The notes under the pieces: model-generated
What the model was told of the DNA's origin: nothing
The model's database searches: none
Seen by the model: the letters and a program-made list of their open reading frames with translations, nothing else
Position numbers and translations under genes: made by a program
Shown: positions 36,513 through 47,282 of the stretch, piece after piece
Numbering within the stretch: the stretch's first letter is position 1
Layout: every line of letters begins with the position of its first letter
From: Candidatus Hydrogenedentota bacterium
Lineage (GTDB): Bacteria; Hydrogenedentota; Hydrogenedentia; Hydrogenedentales; JAGMZX01
Length of the DNA stretch: 64,000 nucleotides
Assembly (NCBI GenBank): GCA_029556545.1
Contig: JAKQEQ010000084.1
Coordinates: 1 to 64,000 of the forward strand
Direction of reading: 5' to 3'

Positions 36513-38921
36513 ATGAAAACCCTATTCACTACCTGCCACAGACAAGCGATTTCGCGCGTTGCGATTATCGCATGCACCTCTCTGCTATCGACGTTAGTAT
36601 CCGCTCAGAATCCGTTATCGGCGGCGGACGACGCCGATTTCTACAATTTCGTCGAACCTTGGGGGCCGATCCCGCTGACCCTATCGACGGACCGCATCTG
36701 GCTTCGATTCAATGACGACGTGTCTGTGAGTGCGCAAGATGCGGTACTCGCGGCGGAACCGGCGGTGGACCCGGCGCAGCCCGTAACGATAAGGGACAAC
36801 ACCGGGGCAATGCTGGTCCGATTACAAAGCGGCTTGGACAAGGCGGCGGTATACGGTTCCCTGGAACGACTATCAAAAGCAGCGGAAGTCTACTACGCAA
36901 CCCCGGTAGTACAATCAGTTCGAGGTCTTCACGCCGCGACGACGAACCGCTTCTACGTCAGTTTCGACGCGCCTGCGCCTGAGGAGGAACTGATGGCCTT
37001 GGGCGACGCATATGGCGTGGAACTCATCGGAAAACGCACCTATGAACCTATAGGCCGCGTCGGTTTCTGGTTGCGCACCGCCGTGGGATCGACGCTGAAC
37101 GCGCTTGCCATGTCCAACCTGTTCTACCACGAGCTCGGCCCGGCCGGCGCGGGGCCCAACTTCGTGGCGCTCTACGATACGCTGGCCGCCACGCCAAACG
37201 ATACCTACTTCAGCAGCCAGTGCACGCAGCCAGCCTACAAGTATCAGTGCAACTTGTCCGCAATCAACGTGCCAGCGGCATGGGACATCACGCGATGGGA
37301 CCCGGTTGGCCAACAGTACAAGTACGTGGCGCGCGGGAGCGAGCACATTGTCGTGGCCGTACTGGATACCGGCGTGGACCTCTACTATGGTCAGGGATAT
37401 CCCGGTCACGAGGACCTGAACGCCAACCAATGGTTCAATGAGAACGACCCGATAGGCGGTGGCGACGATGACGGAAACGGCCTCGTTGACGACTATTATG
37501 GTTGGGATTTCTGCGACGATGACAATGTGCCCTTTGATGAGAGTGTGGGAGGCCACGGCACCTCCAGTGCGGGCGTTGTCGCAGGCGTTACGAATAATAG
37601 CGCCGGGATCGCGGGCATCGCGGGCGGGTGGGCCCCGAATATCCCAGGGTGTCGAATCATGCCGATACGTGTAGTCTCCTTTCCATGTACGGCCACCAGT
37701 TTGGCGGATGTGGGAGCCGTTACGCAAGGGATCCTCTATGCAGCGGATATGGGAGCCCACGTATTGACAATGAGCCTCGGCGTTTATGACGCTACGCAGG
37801 ATCTAACGGACGCGGTACGGTATGCCCGCGCCTGTGGTTCTGTCTTGGTTGCGGCGGCGCACAATTTCGACAACTACGACGACATGGGGCCGGGTTATCC
37901 GGCACGTTACCCGGAAGTCATCTGTGTCGGCGCGCTAAACCGCCGGCAGGTCGCAAATGATACTGTGCAACGGAAGTTCGGCTCCGAGACCCAAGGGCCG
38001 TCTGAGTTCGGAGAAGACAATCGCGGCCCCGGCCAACGTTACGGGGGTGGACCGTGCATTGAGCAACACCCCGAAGACTGCAATGTGTGCTTGGACTACG
38101 TCGATGGCTGGGGCAGCAACTTCGGGCCGCAATTGGACATCATGGCCCCCGGCATGGAGATCTGGACGACGGATACATCAGGCGCTCTAGGTCACAATGA
38201 CAACCAGTATGCCAACTGGGACTATAACGCGAGCGAAAACCCTGAGTTCTGGTACAACAAGACCTCTTCCGCCACGCCCCAGGTGGCGGGCGTGGTCGCG
38301 TTGGTGTTGTCGGCCACGCTCGGGGTGGATGACAAGCCCACGCTTGCGCCGGAACAGGTCCAGGCCATTCTCCAGTTCACCGCGGACGATATGCACTACA
38401 ACCGCGATGATTACGAGATTGCCGGACCGGGACGAGACATCTATACGGGGTATGGCCGGGTAAACGCGGAAGCCGCCGTTCAACTCGCCATCGCCCCGCG
38501 TTTCGTCGTGCATCAGGAGGGCCAGCATGCGCTCTCCATTGATTCCGCGGGAAACCTCGTGCTTACCGGGGACCTGTGCGAGAGTGCGACGACTCAGCAG
38601 ATGACCCAAACGGGTGCCCGCGAGTTCCTTATAAAGGAAGGTGCGAACGTGATTCTCATCTTGAAGTCCGGGGCCGACTTGTACCTGAAGGGTAAATTGT
38701 ACGAGGCGGCGGATGTCGATCTGGATACGGCCTTGACGGAGCAGTCGTTCCGTGTCCGAAGCACTGACGGGGAAACGGTAGCGGCGGTAAACGGCAGTTC
38801 CTTCGTAAACACGACCTTGGAGCCCGAGGCGCCGTACACGGTGCCGGCGGGAAGCCTCATTCTCCGGGGCCGCGCGTTTCTGGCCACCGACCCCGACCGT
38901 GAATCGAGTCAAGGAATATAG
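36513..38921 (+). CDS. Secreted subtilisin-like serine protease (S8)
   Basis: The 802-aa exported protease has a signal peptide (to about residue 31) and an N-terminal propeptide-like region to about 230. The catalytic triad of the S8 family is visible: Asp285 in VVAVLDTGVD, His348 in GGHGTSSAGVVAG, and Ser585 in NKTSSATPQVAG. The usual GTSMAAP motif is altered to KTSSATP, but the serine is kept. A calcium-type acidic loop (GGGDDDGNGLVDDYYGWDF) lies before the histidine. After residue 650 comes a separate C-terminal domain of about 150 residues. It lacks a recognised anchor. The gene lies between a small exported protein and a Kelch/EF-hand protein, consistent with a surface-protein operon. 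Confidence 0.92.
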   Translation: MKTLFTTCHRQAISRVAIIACTSLLSTLVSAQNPLSAADDADFYNFVEPWGPIPLTLSTDRIWLRFNDDVSVSAQDAVLAAEPAVDPAQPVTIRDNTGAMLVRLQSGLDKAAVYGSLERLSKAAEVYYATPVVQSVRGLHAATTNRFYVSFDAPAPEEELMALGDAYGVELIGKRTYEPIGRVGFWLRTAVGSTLNALAMSNLFYHELGPAGAGPNFVALYDTLAATPNDTYFSSQCTQPAYKYQCNLSAINVPAAWDITRWDPVGQQYKYVARGSEHIVVAVLDTGVDLYYGQGYPGHEDLNANQWFNENDPIGGGDDDGNGLVDDYYGWDFCDDDNVPFDESVGGHGTSSAGVVAGVTNNSAGIAGIAGGWAPNIPGCRIMPIRVVSFPCTATSLADVGAVTQGILYAADMGAHVLTMSLGVYDATQDLTDAVRYARACGSVLVAAAHNFDNYDDMGPGYPARYPEVICVGALNRRQVANDTVQRKFGSETQGPSEFGEDNRGPGQRYGGGPCIEQHPEDCNVCLDYVDGWGSNFGPQLDIMAPGMEIWTTDTSGALGHNDNQYANWDYNASENPEFWYNKTSSATPQVAGVVALVLSATLGVDDKPTLAPEQVQAILQFTADDMHYNRDDYEIAGPGRDIYTGYGRVNAEAAVQLAIAPRFVVHQEGQHALSIDSAGNLVLTGDLCESATTQQMTQTGAREFLIKEGANVILILKSGADLYLKGKLYEAADVDLDTALTEQSFRVRSTDGETVAAVNGSSFVNTTLEPEAPYTVPAGSLILRGRAFLATDPDRESSQGI

Positions 38922-38962
38922 CCCAGCGAGCCGCGATTCGGCCATTGAAAGGAACCGCTGCA

Positions 38963-40351
<1,389 letters not shown>

Positions 40352-40603
40352 AGCCTCTCGCTTCCACTTCCTCCTCCTCCGACGCGGCGGCTGCTCCCCG
40401 GTCGCCGCGTCACTTTTCGCGGTCTGAGTCAACAAGGTCGGCCGTATGCTCCGCCGGGCGGAGTGCCCGCGCGTGATCAGGGCCGCTGCCGCGGCTACCC
40501 TCGATTGAACGAGCGGAATTGACGCCAGGGACTCGGGCATGCCTATCGTGCCCCGGCAAGGGGCATGCCGCAGGCGCGGCCAGAGGCGTCTATGTGCTAC
40601 CCG

Positions 40604-41935
40604 CTACCCGACGGTCTCGGTGCGTCGCGCGTAGGGCAGTGTCCACGGCGCGCGATACGGCTCGGCGACCATCGCGTCCGCCTTCGGGTTATCGAGCACG
40701 CGCTCGGCATCGGCGTCCCAGTGCACTTCCGCCTGCGATCGGAACGCGAGGTTCCCCAGATGCGCCACGGCCGACACGTGGTGGCTGACGTCGAGGTTCT
40801 GGATGGGCTGTTTGCGCGACTTGACGCAATCCAGGAAGTCGCGGACGTGGGCGGGCCGCCCGTCGTCGCCTGGGCCATGCGTCTCCGCTTCGATGGACTT
40901 CCGTTTCGGCTCCGGCTCGACGACCCAGCCGTCATAATCAATCGTGAGCGTGCCTTCCGTGCCGCTGAAGAGCATCCCGTGCGGTTTCTTGTTCGGGCCG
41001 ATGCCGCCCTGAATCTGGTGCTCGAAGATGAGCACATAGGACGGGAAATCGTAGATCGTGGCCTGCGTGTCCGGCGTCTCCGAGTCGTCGTCGAGGGCGC
41101 GCTTGCCGCCGACGGAACTGACGCGCAGCGGCGTCTCCATGCCCATGCCCCACAGGCAGATATTGAGCAGATGCACGCCCCAATCGGTCATGAGCCCGCC
41201 CGCGTAATCCCAGAACCACCGGAAATTGAAGTGGAACCGGTTCGGATTGAACGGGCGCTTCGGCGCGGGGCCGAGCCACATGTCGTAATCCACGCCCTTC
41301 GGCGGGTCGCAATCCGCCTGGTGGCCGATCCCGCCGAGCCAATCGAGATACGCCCACGCGCGCACCATGCGAACCTTCCCGAGCTTCCCCGAGTGCACGT
41401 AGTCAATCGCGGCGGTGTAGTGCGGCCCGCTGTGCCACTGCGTGCCCATCTGCACCACCCGCTCGTGTCGCTTCGCCCCTTCGAGCATGGCGCGCCCCTC
41501 GTCAATCGTTCGGCCCAAGGGCTTCTCGACGTACACGTCCTTGCCCGCCTGACACGCATAGACCGTCGGCAGCGCGTGCCAGTGGTCCGGCGTCGCCACG
41601 ATCACCACGTCGACGTCCTCGCGATCAATCACGCGCCGGAAATCCTTCACCGTCTCCGGCGCATGACCGCGCCGCCCCTCGACCAGTTCGACGGCTTTCG
41701 CGAGCATGGCGTCGTCCACGTCGCAGATAATCGGGCACTCGATCTCGGGGTTCTTGAAGAACGTTTCGAGGTCGCCCCGGCCCATGCCCCCGCAACCAAT
41801 CAATCCGACCCGCACCTTCTCGCTCGCCGGAACCGCCTGCGCGCGCGCGTGCCGCGCCAGACCGCCAAGTACCGACGCCCCCGCCACCGCTTTCGCCGAG
41901 TCGCCAAGAAAACTACGACGTGTCATCCCGCTCAT
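40604..41935 (-). CDS. Gfo/Idh/MocA-family oxidoreductase, Tat-exported
   Basis: The 443-aa NAD(P)-dependent dehydrogenase begins with a Tat signal (MTRRSFLGDSAKAVAGASVL). The nucleotide-binding motif is VRVGLIGCGGMGRGD. The sugar-oxidoreductase signature VYVEKPLG carries the conserved Lys. ATG 41935 is chosen because GGGAGGA lies 6 nt upstream; longer in-frame extensions lack this. Family members oxidise or epimerise sugars and sugar acids, sometimes as NAD-dependent glycosidases. The Tat signal suggests cofactor loading before export. It is the last gene of a minus-strand set with a beta-propeller protein, a second Gfo/Idh/MocA enzyme and a PmoA-like protein, suggesting joint processing of a carbohydrate. 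Confidence 0.92.
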   Translation of the reverse strand: MSGMTRRSFLGDSAKAVAGASVLGGLARHARAQAVPASEKVRVGLIGCGGMGRGDLETFFKNPEIECPIICDVDDAMLAKAVELVEGRRGHAPETVKDFRRVIDREDVDVVIVATPDHWHALPTVYACQAGKDVYVEKPLGRTIDEGRAMLEGAKRHERVVQMGTQWHSGPHYTAAIDYVHSGKLGKVRMVRAWAYLDWLGGIGHQADCDPPKGVDYDMWLGPAPKRPFNPNRFHFNFRWFWDYAGGLMTDWGVHLLNICLWGMGMETPLRVSSVGGKRALDDDSETPDTQATIYDFPSYVLIFEHQIQGGIGPNKKPHGMLFSGTEGTLTIDYDGWVVEPEPKRKSIEAETHGPGDDGRPAHVRDFLDCVKSRKQPIQNLDVSHHVSAVAHLGNLAFRSQAEVHWDADAERVLDNPKADAMVAEPYRAPWTLPYARRTETVG

Positions 41936-41994
41936 CGAAGTTCCTCCCTGAAACGCCCAGGGGCGTCTCTGTTCATGCGTCACATGGGCGTATC

Positions 41995-43272
41995 TTATTC
42001 CGATTCCGCCCCGCTTTCCAGCGGCAGCAAATCATTTACCGGCGGAAACGCGATCACCGTCTCGTAGATGTTGCAGCCGATGACCTGGCCCAGCGACCAC
42101 GGCCAGTCGCGGCCCGCGATGTCGGTACTGTAATAGACCATGTAGTAAGCGTTCTCGCCGATGGGCGCGAGAGCCGCATACGCCGTGTCGCCTTTGGACG
42201 GGAAATCGAGGATCGGGACCAGTTCCATGCCGTCGACATCGAGCCGGAACAGCGAGGTGCGCTTGCGCGTGAAGGCATAGCGGATGAGCTGGCTGCCCCG
42301 TCGCAACGCGCCGGGCAGGCGGTTCCAGCCCCGGTCATACGCGCCGGAAACGTTGCGCCGCGCCACGACGTAGAATGCGCCGCCGCGACGCAGCAGGAAC
42401 GGGCTGTCGTACTTGTGCGGCGTATAGCGGCATTCCCACGCGCCCAGGTCGTCCTTCGGCGCGCGGCAGACCATGCCGCCCTGCATTTCGAGGCGTACCA
42501 CGGCGACAAGGTTGCCCTCGGCGTCGAACGCGAAGTCCGCCTCTTCCGCGCCCTCGCCCGTAACCTGCGGCTTTTCGGAGACGGGCCGCCAGTCGTAGCC
42601 GTCGGTCGAAGCCAGCAGGCGCACCTCCCCCGCGGGCCGAAACAGGTTATACAGACCCTTGCCATAGTACACCGACATATAGGCGACGCCGTTGTGCGCC
42701 TTCGCCCGCCAGATGATGTACCCCGGCTCGAAGATCGCGCGCGACGGGGTCCAGCGGCCCGGCCCGACGCGCTCGATCGCGAAAATGCCTTGAGGCTCGA
42801 ACCAGTAGAACGTGTTCCCCGCCTCGATGAAGTAGAGGAAAAGCCTTCCCTGATAGACCAGGAACCGCGGCTCCCGCAGGTCGGCGTCGGGCTTCTCGAT
42901 TGTCGTGTCGAGTTCCCAGCGCGCGCGGTCCGTCGATCGCAGCACGATGATCCGCGCCTTCGGCGAGGCGTAATGGGTCGGTCCGGTGCGGAATGCCAGA
43001 TAGAACGCGCCCTCGAATTCGACCAGGTCGATGACGTTGTTGGACGCCTGAATTTCGAGGTCCGGTGGCAGCCCCGGACCGGGCACAACACATGCCGGCG
43101 GCGTATACGAAATCCCTCGCGCGGCCTCGACGTCGAATTGAACCGGTTCCTCGATAGGCGTCAACGCAACCAGGAGCACAACGCCCAGCAGGAACAACGT
43201 CAACGGCGGAAGCCCGATCAGCACAACGGCCCATCGAACCACACGCCGCCAACCCGCAACAGCGCCCCGCAT
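41995..43272 (-). CDS. Membrane-anchored sialidase-like beta-propeller protein
   Basis: The 425-aa protein has one N-terminal membrane segment (residues about 15-42, VVRWAVVLIGLPPLTLFLLG). The rest is a beta-propeller of the sialidase/BNR type, with Asp-box-like repeats (LRSTDRARWE, LASTDGYDWR) and the motif DLREPRFLVYQGRLFLYF. It resembles the C-terminal domain of the GH127 fusion at 27836 (DLRDPKF at the same place), so the module exists here both free and fused. The substrate is unknown; a glycan-related role fits the neighbours. ATG 43272 follows GGGGAG at 6 nt. Gaps to both flanking genes are 27-60 bp, consistent with an operon. Confidence 0.85.
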   Translation of the reverse strand: MRGAVAGWRRVVRWAVVLIGLPPLTLFLLGVVLLVALTPIEEPVQFDVEAARGISYTPPACVVPGPGLPPDLEIQASNNVIDLVEFEGAFYLAFRTGPTHYASPKARIIVLRSTDRARWELDTTIEKPDADLREPRFLVYQGRLFLYFIEAGNTFYWFEPQGIFAIERVGPGRWTPSRAIFEPGYIIWRAKAHNGVAYMSVYYGKGLYNLFRPAGEVRLLASTDGYDWRPVSEKPQVTGEGAEEADFAFDAEGNLVAVVRLEMQGGMVCRAPKDDLGAWECRYTPHKYDSPFLLRRGGAFYVVARRNVSGAYDRGWNRLPGALRRGSQLIRYAFTRKRTSLFRLDVDGMELVPILDFPSKGDTAYAALAPIGENAYYMVYYSTDIAGRDWPWSLGQVIGCNIYETVIAFPPVNDLLPLESGAESE

Positions 43273-43299
43273 CGCACGCTCCCCGCGCCAAGACGCTTC

Positions 43300-44574
43300 T
43301 TACAGCACGAGTTCCTCTTTCGCGGGATCGAACTTCACGACCTTGCTCTCCCGCAGCGAGAGATGCGCCATGATGATTGCGGTCTGCACGTGATACGCCA
43401 TGTCGACGGGGCTCCACGTGTCCTGCGAACCGTTCTGGCAGCACGCGATCCAGTTCTGGAAGTGGTGCAGCAGGTTTTCGCCCTCCTCGATGGGGAACCG
43501 CTGCTCCTTCTTCTCCGACCCGTGCGCCGGAATGAAGACGATCTCCTCCTCCTGGACCGTGAGGCTGCCGTCCCAACCGCGAACGATGGGGATGCGCTGG
43601 CCCGATCCGCGGTGGCCCGTGCCCTGGTAATCATTACCCTGCGTGCCGAGAATGGCGATGGTGAACTTCTCGGGATAATCGACGAGCATGTTGAACGTGT
43701 CGGGCACTTCCCGCTCCTCGTAGCGGAACTTGCCGCCCGTACCCACGGCGACGCTCGGAAACTTCGCGCCCATGATATGCACCACCGGCGTGAGGATGTG
43801 CGGGAAAAGGTCCGTGGACGGCCCCCCCGCGTAGTCCTCGTACATGCGCCAGCGGAAAAAGCGGCTCACGTCGAAGTCGCGCGGCGGCGAGTCGCCCAAG
43901 AACGCTTCCCAGTTCAGGTCCGGGCCAGGCTTCGCGTTCGGATCGTCGATGGGCATGCCGCGCTCGCCCCAGTCGCCCACCCGGAAGAATCCCGCCTCGG
44001 CGTGGATGGGCTGGCCGATGATGCCGTCCTTCACGAGCGCGCTCATCTGCCGCCACGCCGCGTCCGACATACCCTGCGTCCCGCACTGGAACGTCCGGCC
44101 GGACTGTTTCACTTCCCGCGCAAGCTGCTTCGTGAGTTCAAACTGCCGCCAGTGCGTCACCGGCTTCTCGCAGTACACGTCCTTGCCCGCGCGAACCGCG
44201 TCTATCGCCTGAAACCCGTGGTGGTGGTCCGGCGTGGCGATGCAGACGATATCCACGTTCGGGTCCGCGAGCAGTTCCCGGTGGTCCATGTAACCCTTCG
44301 CGTCATACGCCTTGGCTGCCTTCTCGAGCCGGGGACGATACACGTCGCATACGGCCGTAATCCGGACCGTGCCCTCCTTGTTCTGAATATGCTTCATCGC
44401 CTGCAAGTGGCTGTTGCCGCGACCGCCGACGCCGATGACGCCGACGCCCAAGCGCTCGCGCGCCGGGAAGGCGCGGCCACTATGTCCAACGACGCCGGCG
44501 GCCATCGCCGCGGCGGCGGTATTGCGCAGAAAGGCCCTGCGGTTCATCCGGGATGCTTGATGCTCGTGGTGCAT
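43300..44574 (-). CDS. Gfo/Idh/MocA-family oxidoreductase, Tat-exported (second)
   Basis: The 424-aa relative of the enzyme at 40604 has a Tat signal (MNRRAFLRNTAAAAMAAG) and the Rossmann motif GVGVIGVGGRGNSH. The signature DVYCEKPVTH carries the catalytic Lys, and HHHGFQAI follows ATPD. ATG 44574 was chosen because GAGAGG lies 9 nt upstream, giving a short segment before the Arg-Arg motif. C-terminal residues GENLLHHFQNWIACCQNGSQ fit the family. It is flanked by the propeller and PmoA-like genes. Two paralogous oxidoreductases in one unit could catalyse successive oxidation and reduction of a sugar or release of glycosides by an oxidative mechanism. Confidence 0.92.
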   Translation of the reverse strand: MHHEHQASRMNRRAFLRNTAAAAMAAGVVGHSGRAFPARERLGVGVIGVGGRGNSHLQAMKHIQNKEGTVRITAVCDVYRPRLEKAAKAYDAKGYMDHRELLADPNVDIVCIATPDHHHGFQAIDAVRAGKDVYCEKPVTHWRQFELTKQLAREVKQSGRTFQCGTQGMSDAAWRQMSALVKDGIIGQPIHAEAGFFRVGDWGERGMPIDDPNAKPGPDLNWEAFLGDSPPRDFDVSRFFRWRMYEDYAGGPSTDLFPHILTPVVHIMGAKFPSVAVGTGGKFRYEEREVPDTFNMLVDYPEKFTIAILGTQGNDYQGTGHRGSGQRIPIVRGWDGSLTVQEEEIVFIPAHGSEKKEQRFPIEEGENLLHHFQNWIACCQNGSQDTWSPVDMAYHVQTAIIMAHLSLRESKVVKFDPAKEELVL

Positions 44575-44662
44575 GACGTGTTTCCTCTCCTGGAAAATGG
44601 GTTGACCGATTCTAGCGCAGGAAGGCCAATGGCCGCCAGCGCCGTACAAACACGGACAAACC

Positions 44663-44710
44663 TTGTTGTGGCCGGTGTCCCCACCGCGCCACCGGCCCGA
44701 CCGAAGGTTT
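44663..44710 (+). repeat. Dispersed repeat family 1, intergenic copy
   Basis: The copy begins TTGTTGTGGCCGGTGTCC and ends with CCGACCGAAGGTTT. GGCCGGT pairs with ACCGGCC, and the inner stem CGGTG/CACCG is preserved with different bases from the other copies. It fills the space between the PmoA-like gene (stop 44714) and the following oxidoreductase. Confidence 0.8.
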
Positions 44711-44713
44711 CCG

Positions 44714-45658
44714 CTAATACCCCTCTCCCTCGGAGAAAGAGGCCAGCGCCCGCCAGCGCTGGTAGATCGCTTCGATCCGCTCGGTGGGCGTCTCGCCGTC
44801 CCAGATCGCCACGCCGTAACGGAACGTTACCGGCGACTCGCGGGTCACTTCCAGCGCTTCGCGCCACAGGTTCACCGTCGCGGACAGGTAGGAGAACGGG
44901 GTCTGCATCGTGAACCACAGAACGGGACGCGGGTTGCCCGGGTGATCGAACATGGCCGCCGTGACGGGCTTGCCGTCGATCCGCGCGGTGTACGCGCACC
45001 AGGGTCCCGGCGTGAGCCGCTCGTCGCCGCGCACCACTTCGCCTTCGCCCGGCGCGCCGAACCGAAACGCGCCGCCCTTGTCCATCGCCTCGACGAACCG
45101 CATGCCGAGCCCGTGGTAGTGGTGGCCCGTCAACGTGGCGGCGGCCTTCCCCGGCGGCAGTTCGATCCGCGAAGTCCACGTAAGCAAGGACGCGTCGATG
45201 TCCTCCGCGGTCAGCGTCTCGACGGTACGGTATTCGACTACCGCGACCGGCAAGTCCTTCGCGGGGACCCATTCCAAGCGCTCGGTGAACGCCGCGCGGC
45301 TGATCCCGTTCTCCGAAACGACGCGCACGTCCGACCAGCCCCGGTGGACCTGTTTCCCGCACGTGGGCGTCTCCGCCCAGAAATCGATGTCGTCCGCGAT
45401 AATGGCGAACATGAGCGCGTGGTGGTGCAGGTGGTCGTGGGGCGCGTCCCGCAGCGGATTCACGCCGGACGGCGTCACCCACGCGCGCACATACGGCTTG
45501 AACGGCACGCCGCGGTAGGCATACGTCAAGGTCGGCGTCCCGCTTTGAATGACGGTCATCTCCAGGTCGCCGAGGCGGAGTTCCGGCGCGGCTTGCGCCC
45601 CCGCGCGCGAGGCGAGCAACAACGATGTAACCAGGCAGCAATAGCAGATGAGTTTCAT
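44714..45658 (-). CDS. Exported PmoA-like (DUF6807) protein
   Basis: The 314-aa protein has a signal peptide (MKLICYCCLVTSLLLASRAG). The diagnostic motif of the PmoA-like DUF6807 family, DAPHDHLHHHALMFAI, lies near residue 70 and is rich in histidines suited to metal binding. Later motifs include TGHHYHGLGMRF and FDHPGNPRPVLWF. Despite the family name, it shows no resemblance to particulate methane monooxygenase. Members accompany Gfo/Idh/MocA enzymes in carbohydrate gene clusters of Planctomycetota-like bacteria, as here. A metal-dependent role on sugars is plausible, but the reaction is unknown. No strong ribosome site is visible before ATG 45658. Confidence 0.85.
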   Translation of the reverse strand: MKLICYCCLVTSLLLASRAGAQAAPELRLGDLEMTVIQSGTPTLTYAYRGVPFKPYVRAWVTPSGVNPLRDAPHDHLHHHALMFAIIADDIDFWAETPTCGKQVHRGWSDVRVVSENGISRAAFTERLEWVPAKDLPVAVVEYRTVETLTAEDIDASLLTWTSRIELPPGKAAATLTGHHYHGLGMRFVEAMDKGGAFRFGAPGEGEVVRGDERLTPGPWCAYTARIDGKPVTAAMFDHPGNPRPVLWFTMQTPFSYLSATVNLWREALEVTRESPVTFRYGVAIWDGETPTERIEAIYQRWRALASFSEGEGY

Positions 45659-45727
45659 CGGGCGGTGTCCTCTATATCACTTGACGGGCCGGAGCCCGCA
45701 CTACGTGCGATGGGGCTGAGGGCAGCG

Positions 45728-47278
45728 CTACTCCCGCGACTCTTCGCGCAGCCGCTGTTCGAGCGTCCGCCGCCGCAATTCCTCGTCCTGGATGCGCAGC
45801 ACCGCCTTCTTCTCGGAAGTGGACAGCGGAATGCCCGCCCGCTGCTTGTACTCGATGATCAGGTTCGACGCTTCCTCCCAGAACGCGCTGCTCTGCCAAC
45901 GGGCGTGTTCGAGCAACGCAATCGCTTCGAGGTATCGTCCCTCTTCCGCCAGCGTCAGCGCTTCGAGACGATACATGCGGCCAACGCCGAACGCCTCCTC
46001 CATTTCCCGGTAAATCGCCTTGGCCTTGTCGTAGGCGCGAAACGCCAGTTGCCGCTTCTCGCGGCGGGTTTCGGGGTCCTCGGCGGCACGGGCCTCGGCG
46101 AGCAACCGGTCCCCCTCCTGTTCTTCGAGCAGTCCCTCGTTCCGCTTGATGAATCGCGGCGCGACAATGTTGTCGGGGAAACGGCGCAGGTAGTCGCGCC
46201 AGCCGCGCAGCGCCTCCTGATATTGCCCGTTCAGTTCCAAACACTGGTAGAGTTGGCGCGGCACCCAGCGCTCATGCGGCAGCCGTGTCGCCTGGGTCAG
46301 GTACTTGATGGCGTTCGGATAGTCCCCGATCTTGTTCCGGTAATGGACGAACCCCTGCTCGAAATACAGCTTGTACTCGCGCGGATTGTTCCGAATCCCG
46401 TCGTCGAGGTAGTCGACGGCCAGATAGTAGAACTTCTCCTTTTCACCCACGAGCGCCCGATGCTTTGGCAGCCATTCCTTGTCCTGCGGCTTGGTCTCCC
46501 CCATGCCCGCGGTCAGGTTATACCCGAGGTGCCACGCGCCCACGAGATAGGCGTCCACGAATTTCGGGTCGAGCATCACCGTGGTTTTCATCAGCGGCAG
46601 CATACGGTGCGTCATGCCCATGTGCCAGTACTTGTCCACCTGCAGCCACACGAAATTCGCGGCGACCTTCCGGAAGCCGAAGAACACATTGAACAGATTC
46701 ACGCCGGAACTTTGGGCCTCGACAATATCGACGTCTCGCGCGAACGCCAGTTGCCGCGCGCGCAGGTAGCGGTGGAAATCGCCGCGCGCGCCGGCCAGTT
46801 CCGGACCCTTGGCCAGAGCCCACGCCCGCCCGTCCGGATCCCCTTCCCCAAGCAGGCGCACAATCTCCGCGTCGCCTTCGGGGGTATCAGGCGCGCCCCC
46901 GAGGGCCCGCTGCGTTGAGGCGACCACCTGCCGGAACAGTTCGCGATCCTTGGGCATCCCCGATTCGAGCGTCGGCCTGCTCAACGCCCCGATCGCCCCC
47001 GATCCCAATGCCGCGGCGACGCTCGCGGGCGTCGGCGGAACGGCGGCGCTCGCCAGGGCGTCCGCCGTGATCGACAGGGCTTGCGCGCTGAACCGACGAG
47101 CAATATCTCCCTGGTCTTCCTCGCCGGCAAGGTACACGTCCGCGGTAACGCTGTCCATCCACCGGTAAAACCGCTCGGACTCGCGCAGATGGCGCAGACG
47201 GCCCCCTTGCAGGGTCCCGATTGCGAGCAGGGCAAGCAATGCGAACAGCAGCGCTATGTTGACCGCGCGTTGCCGCAT
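45728..47278 (-). CDS. Membrane-anchored TPR-like protein of an ABC-2 transporter operon
   Basis: The 516-aa protein has one N-terminal hydrophobic segment (residues 5-22, AVNIALLFALLALLAIGT), so it is probably anchored with a large soluble part. The soluble part is helical, with TPR-like repeats (YFEQGFVHYRNKIGDYPNAI, YQCLELNGQYQEALRGWRDY) and an acidic/basic C-terminal coiled coil rich in Glu and Arg. ATG 47278 lies 4 nt after the stop of the ABC-2 permease gene. The order ATPase, permease, TPR protein suggests a scaffold or periplasmic partner of the transporter. I cannot name a specific family. Confidence 0.8.
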   Translation of the reverse strand: MRQRAVNIALLFALLALLAIGTLQGGRLRHLRESERFYRWMDSVTADVYLAGEEDQGDIARRFSAQALSITADALASAAVPPTPASVAAALGSGAIGALSRPTLESGMPKDRELFRQVVASTQRALGGAPDTPEGDAEIVRLLGEGDPDGRAWALAKGPELAGARGDFHRYLRARQLAFARDVDIVEAQSSGVNLFNVFFGFRKVAANFVWLQVDKYWHMGMTHRMLPLMKTTVMLDPKFVDAYLVGAWHLGYNLTAGMGETKPQDKEWLPKHRALVGEKEKFYYLAVDYLDDGIRNNPREYKLYFEQGFVHYRNKIGDYPNAIKYLTQATRLPHERWVPRQLYQCLELNGQYQEALRGWRDYLRRFPDNIVAPRFIKRNEGLLEEQEGDRLLAEARAAEDPETRREKRQLAFRAYDKAKAIYREMEEAFGVGRMYRLEALTLAEEGRYLEAIALLEHARWQSSAFWEEASNLIIEYKQRAGIPLSTSEKKAVLRIQDEELRRRTLEQRLREESRE

Positions 47279-47282
47279 GGCG

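Noticed and set aside
41920-44913. Plus-strand open frame of about 1,000 codons over the oxidoreductase genes
   Set aside because: Antisense shadow of three well-supported genes; Arg/Val/His-rich with no domain.
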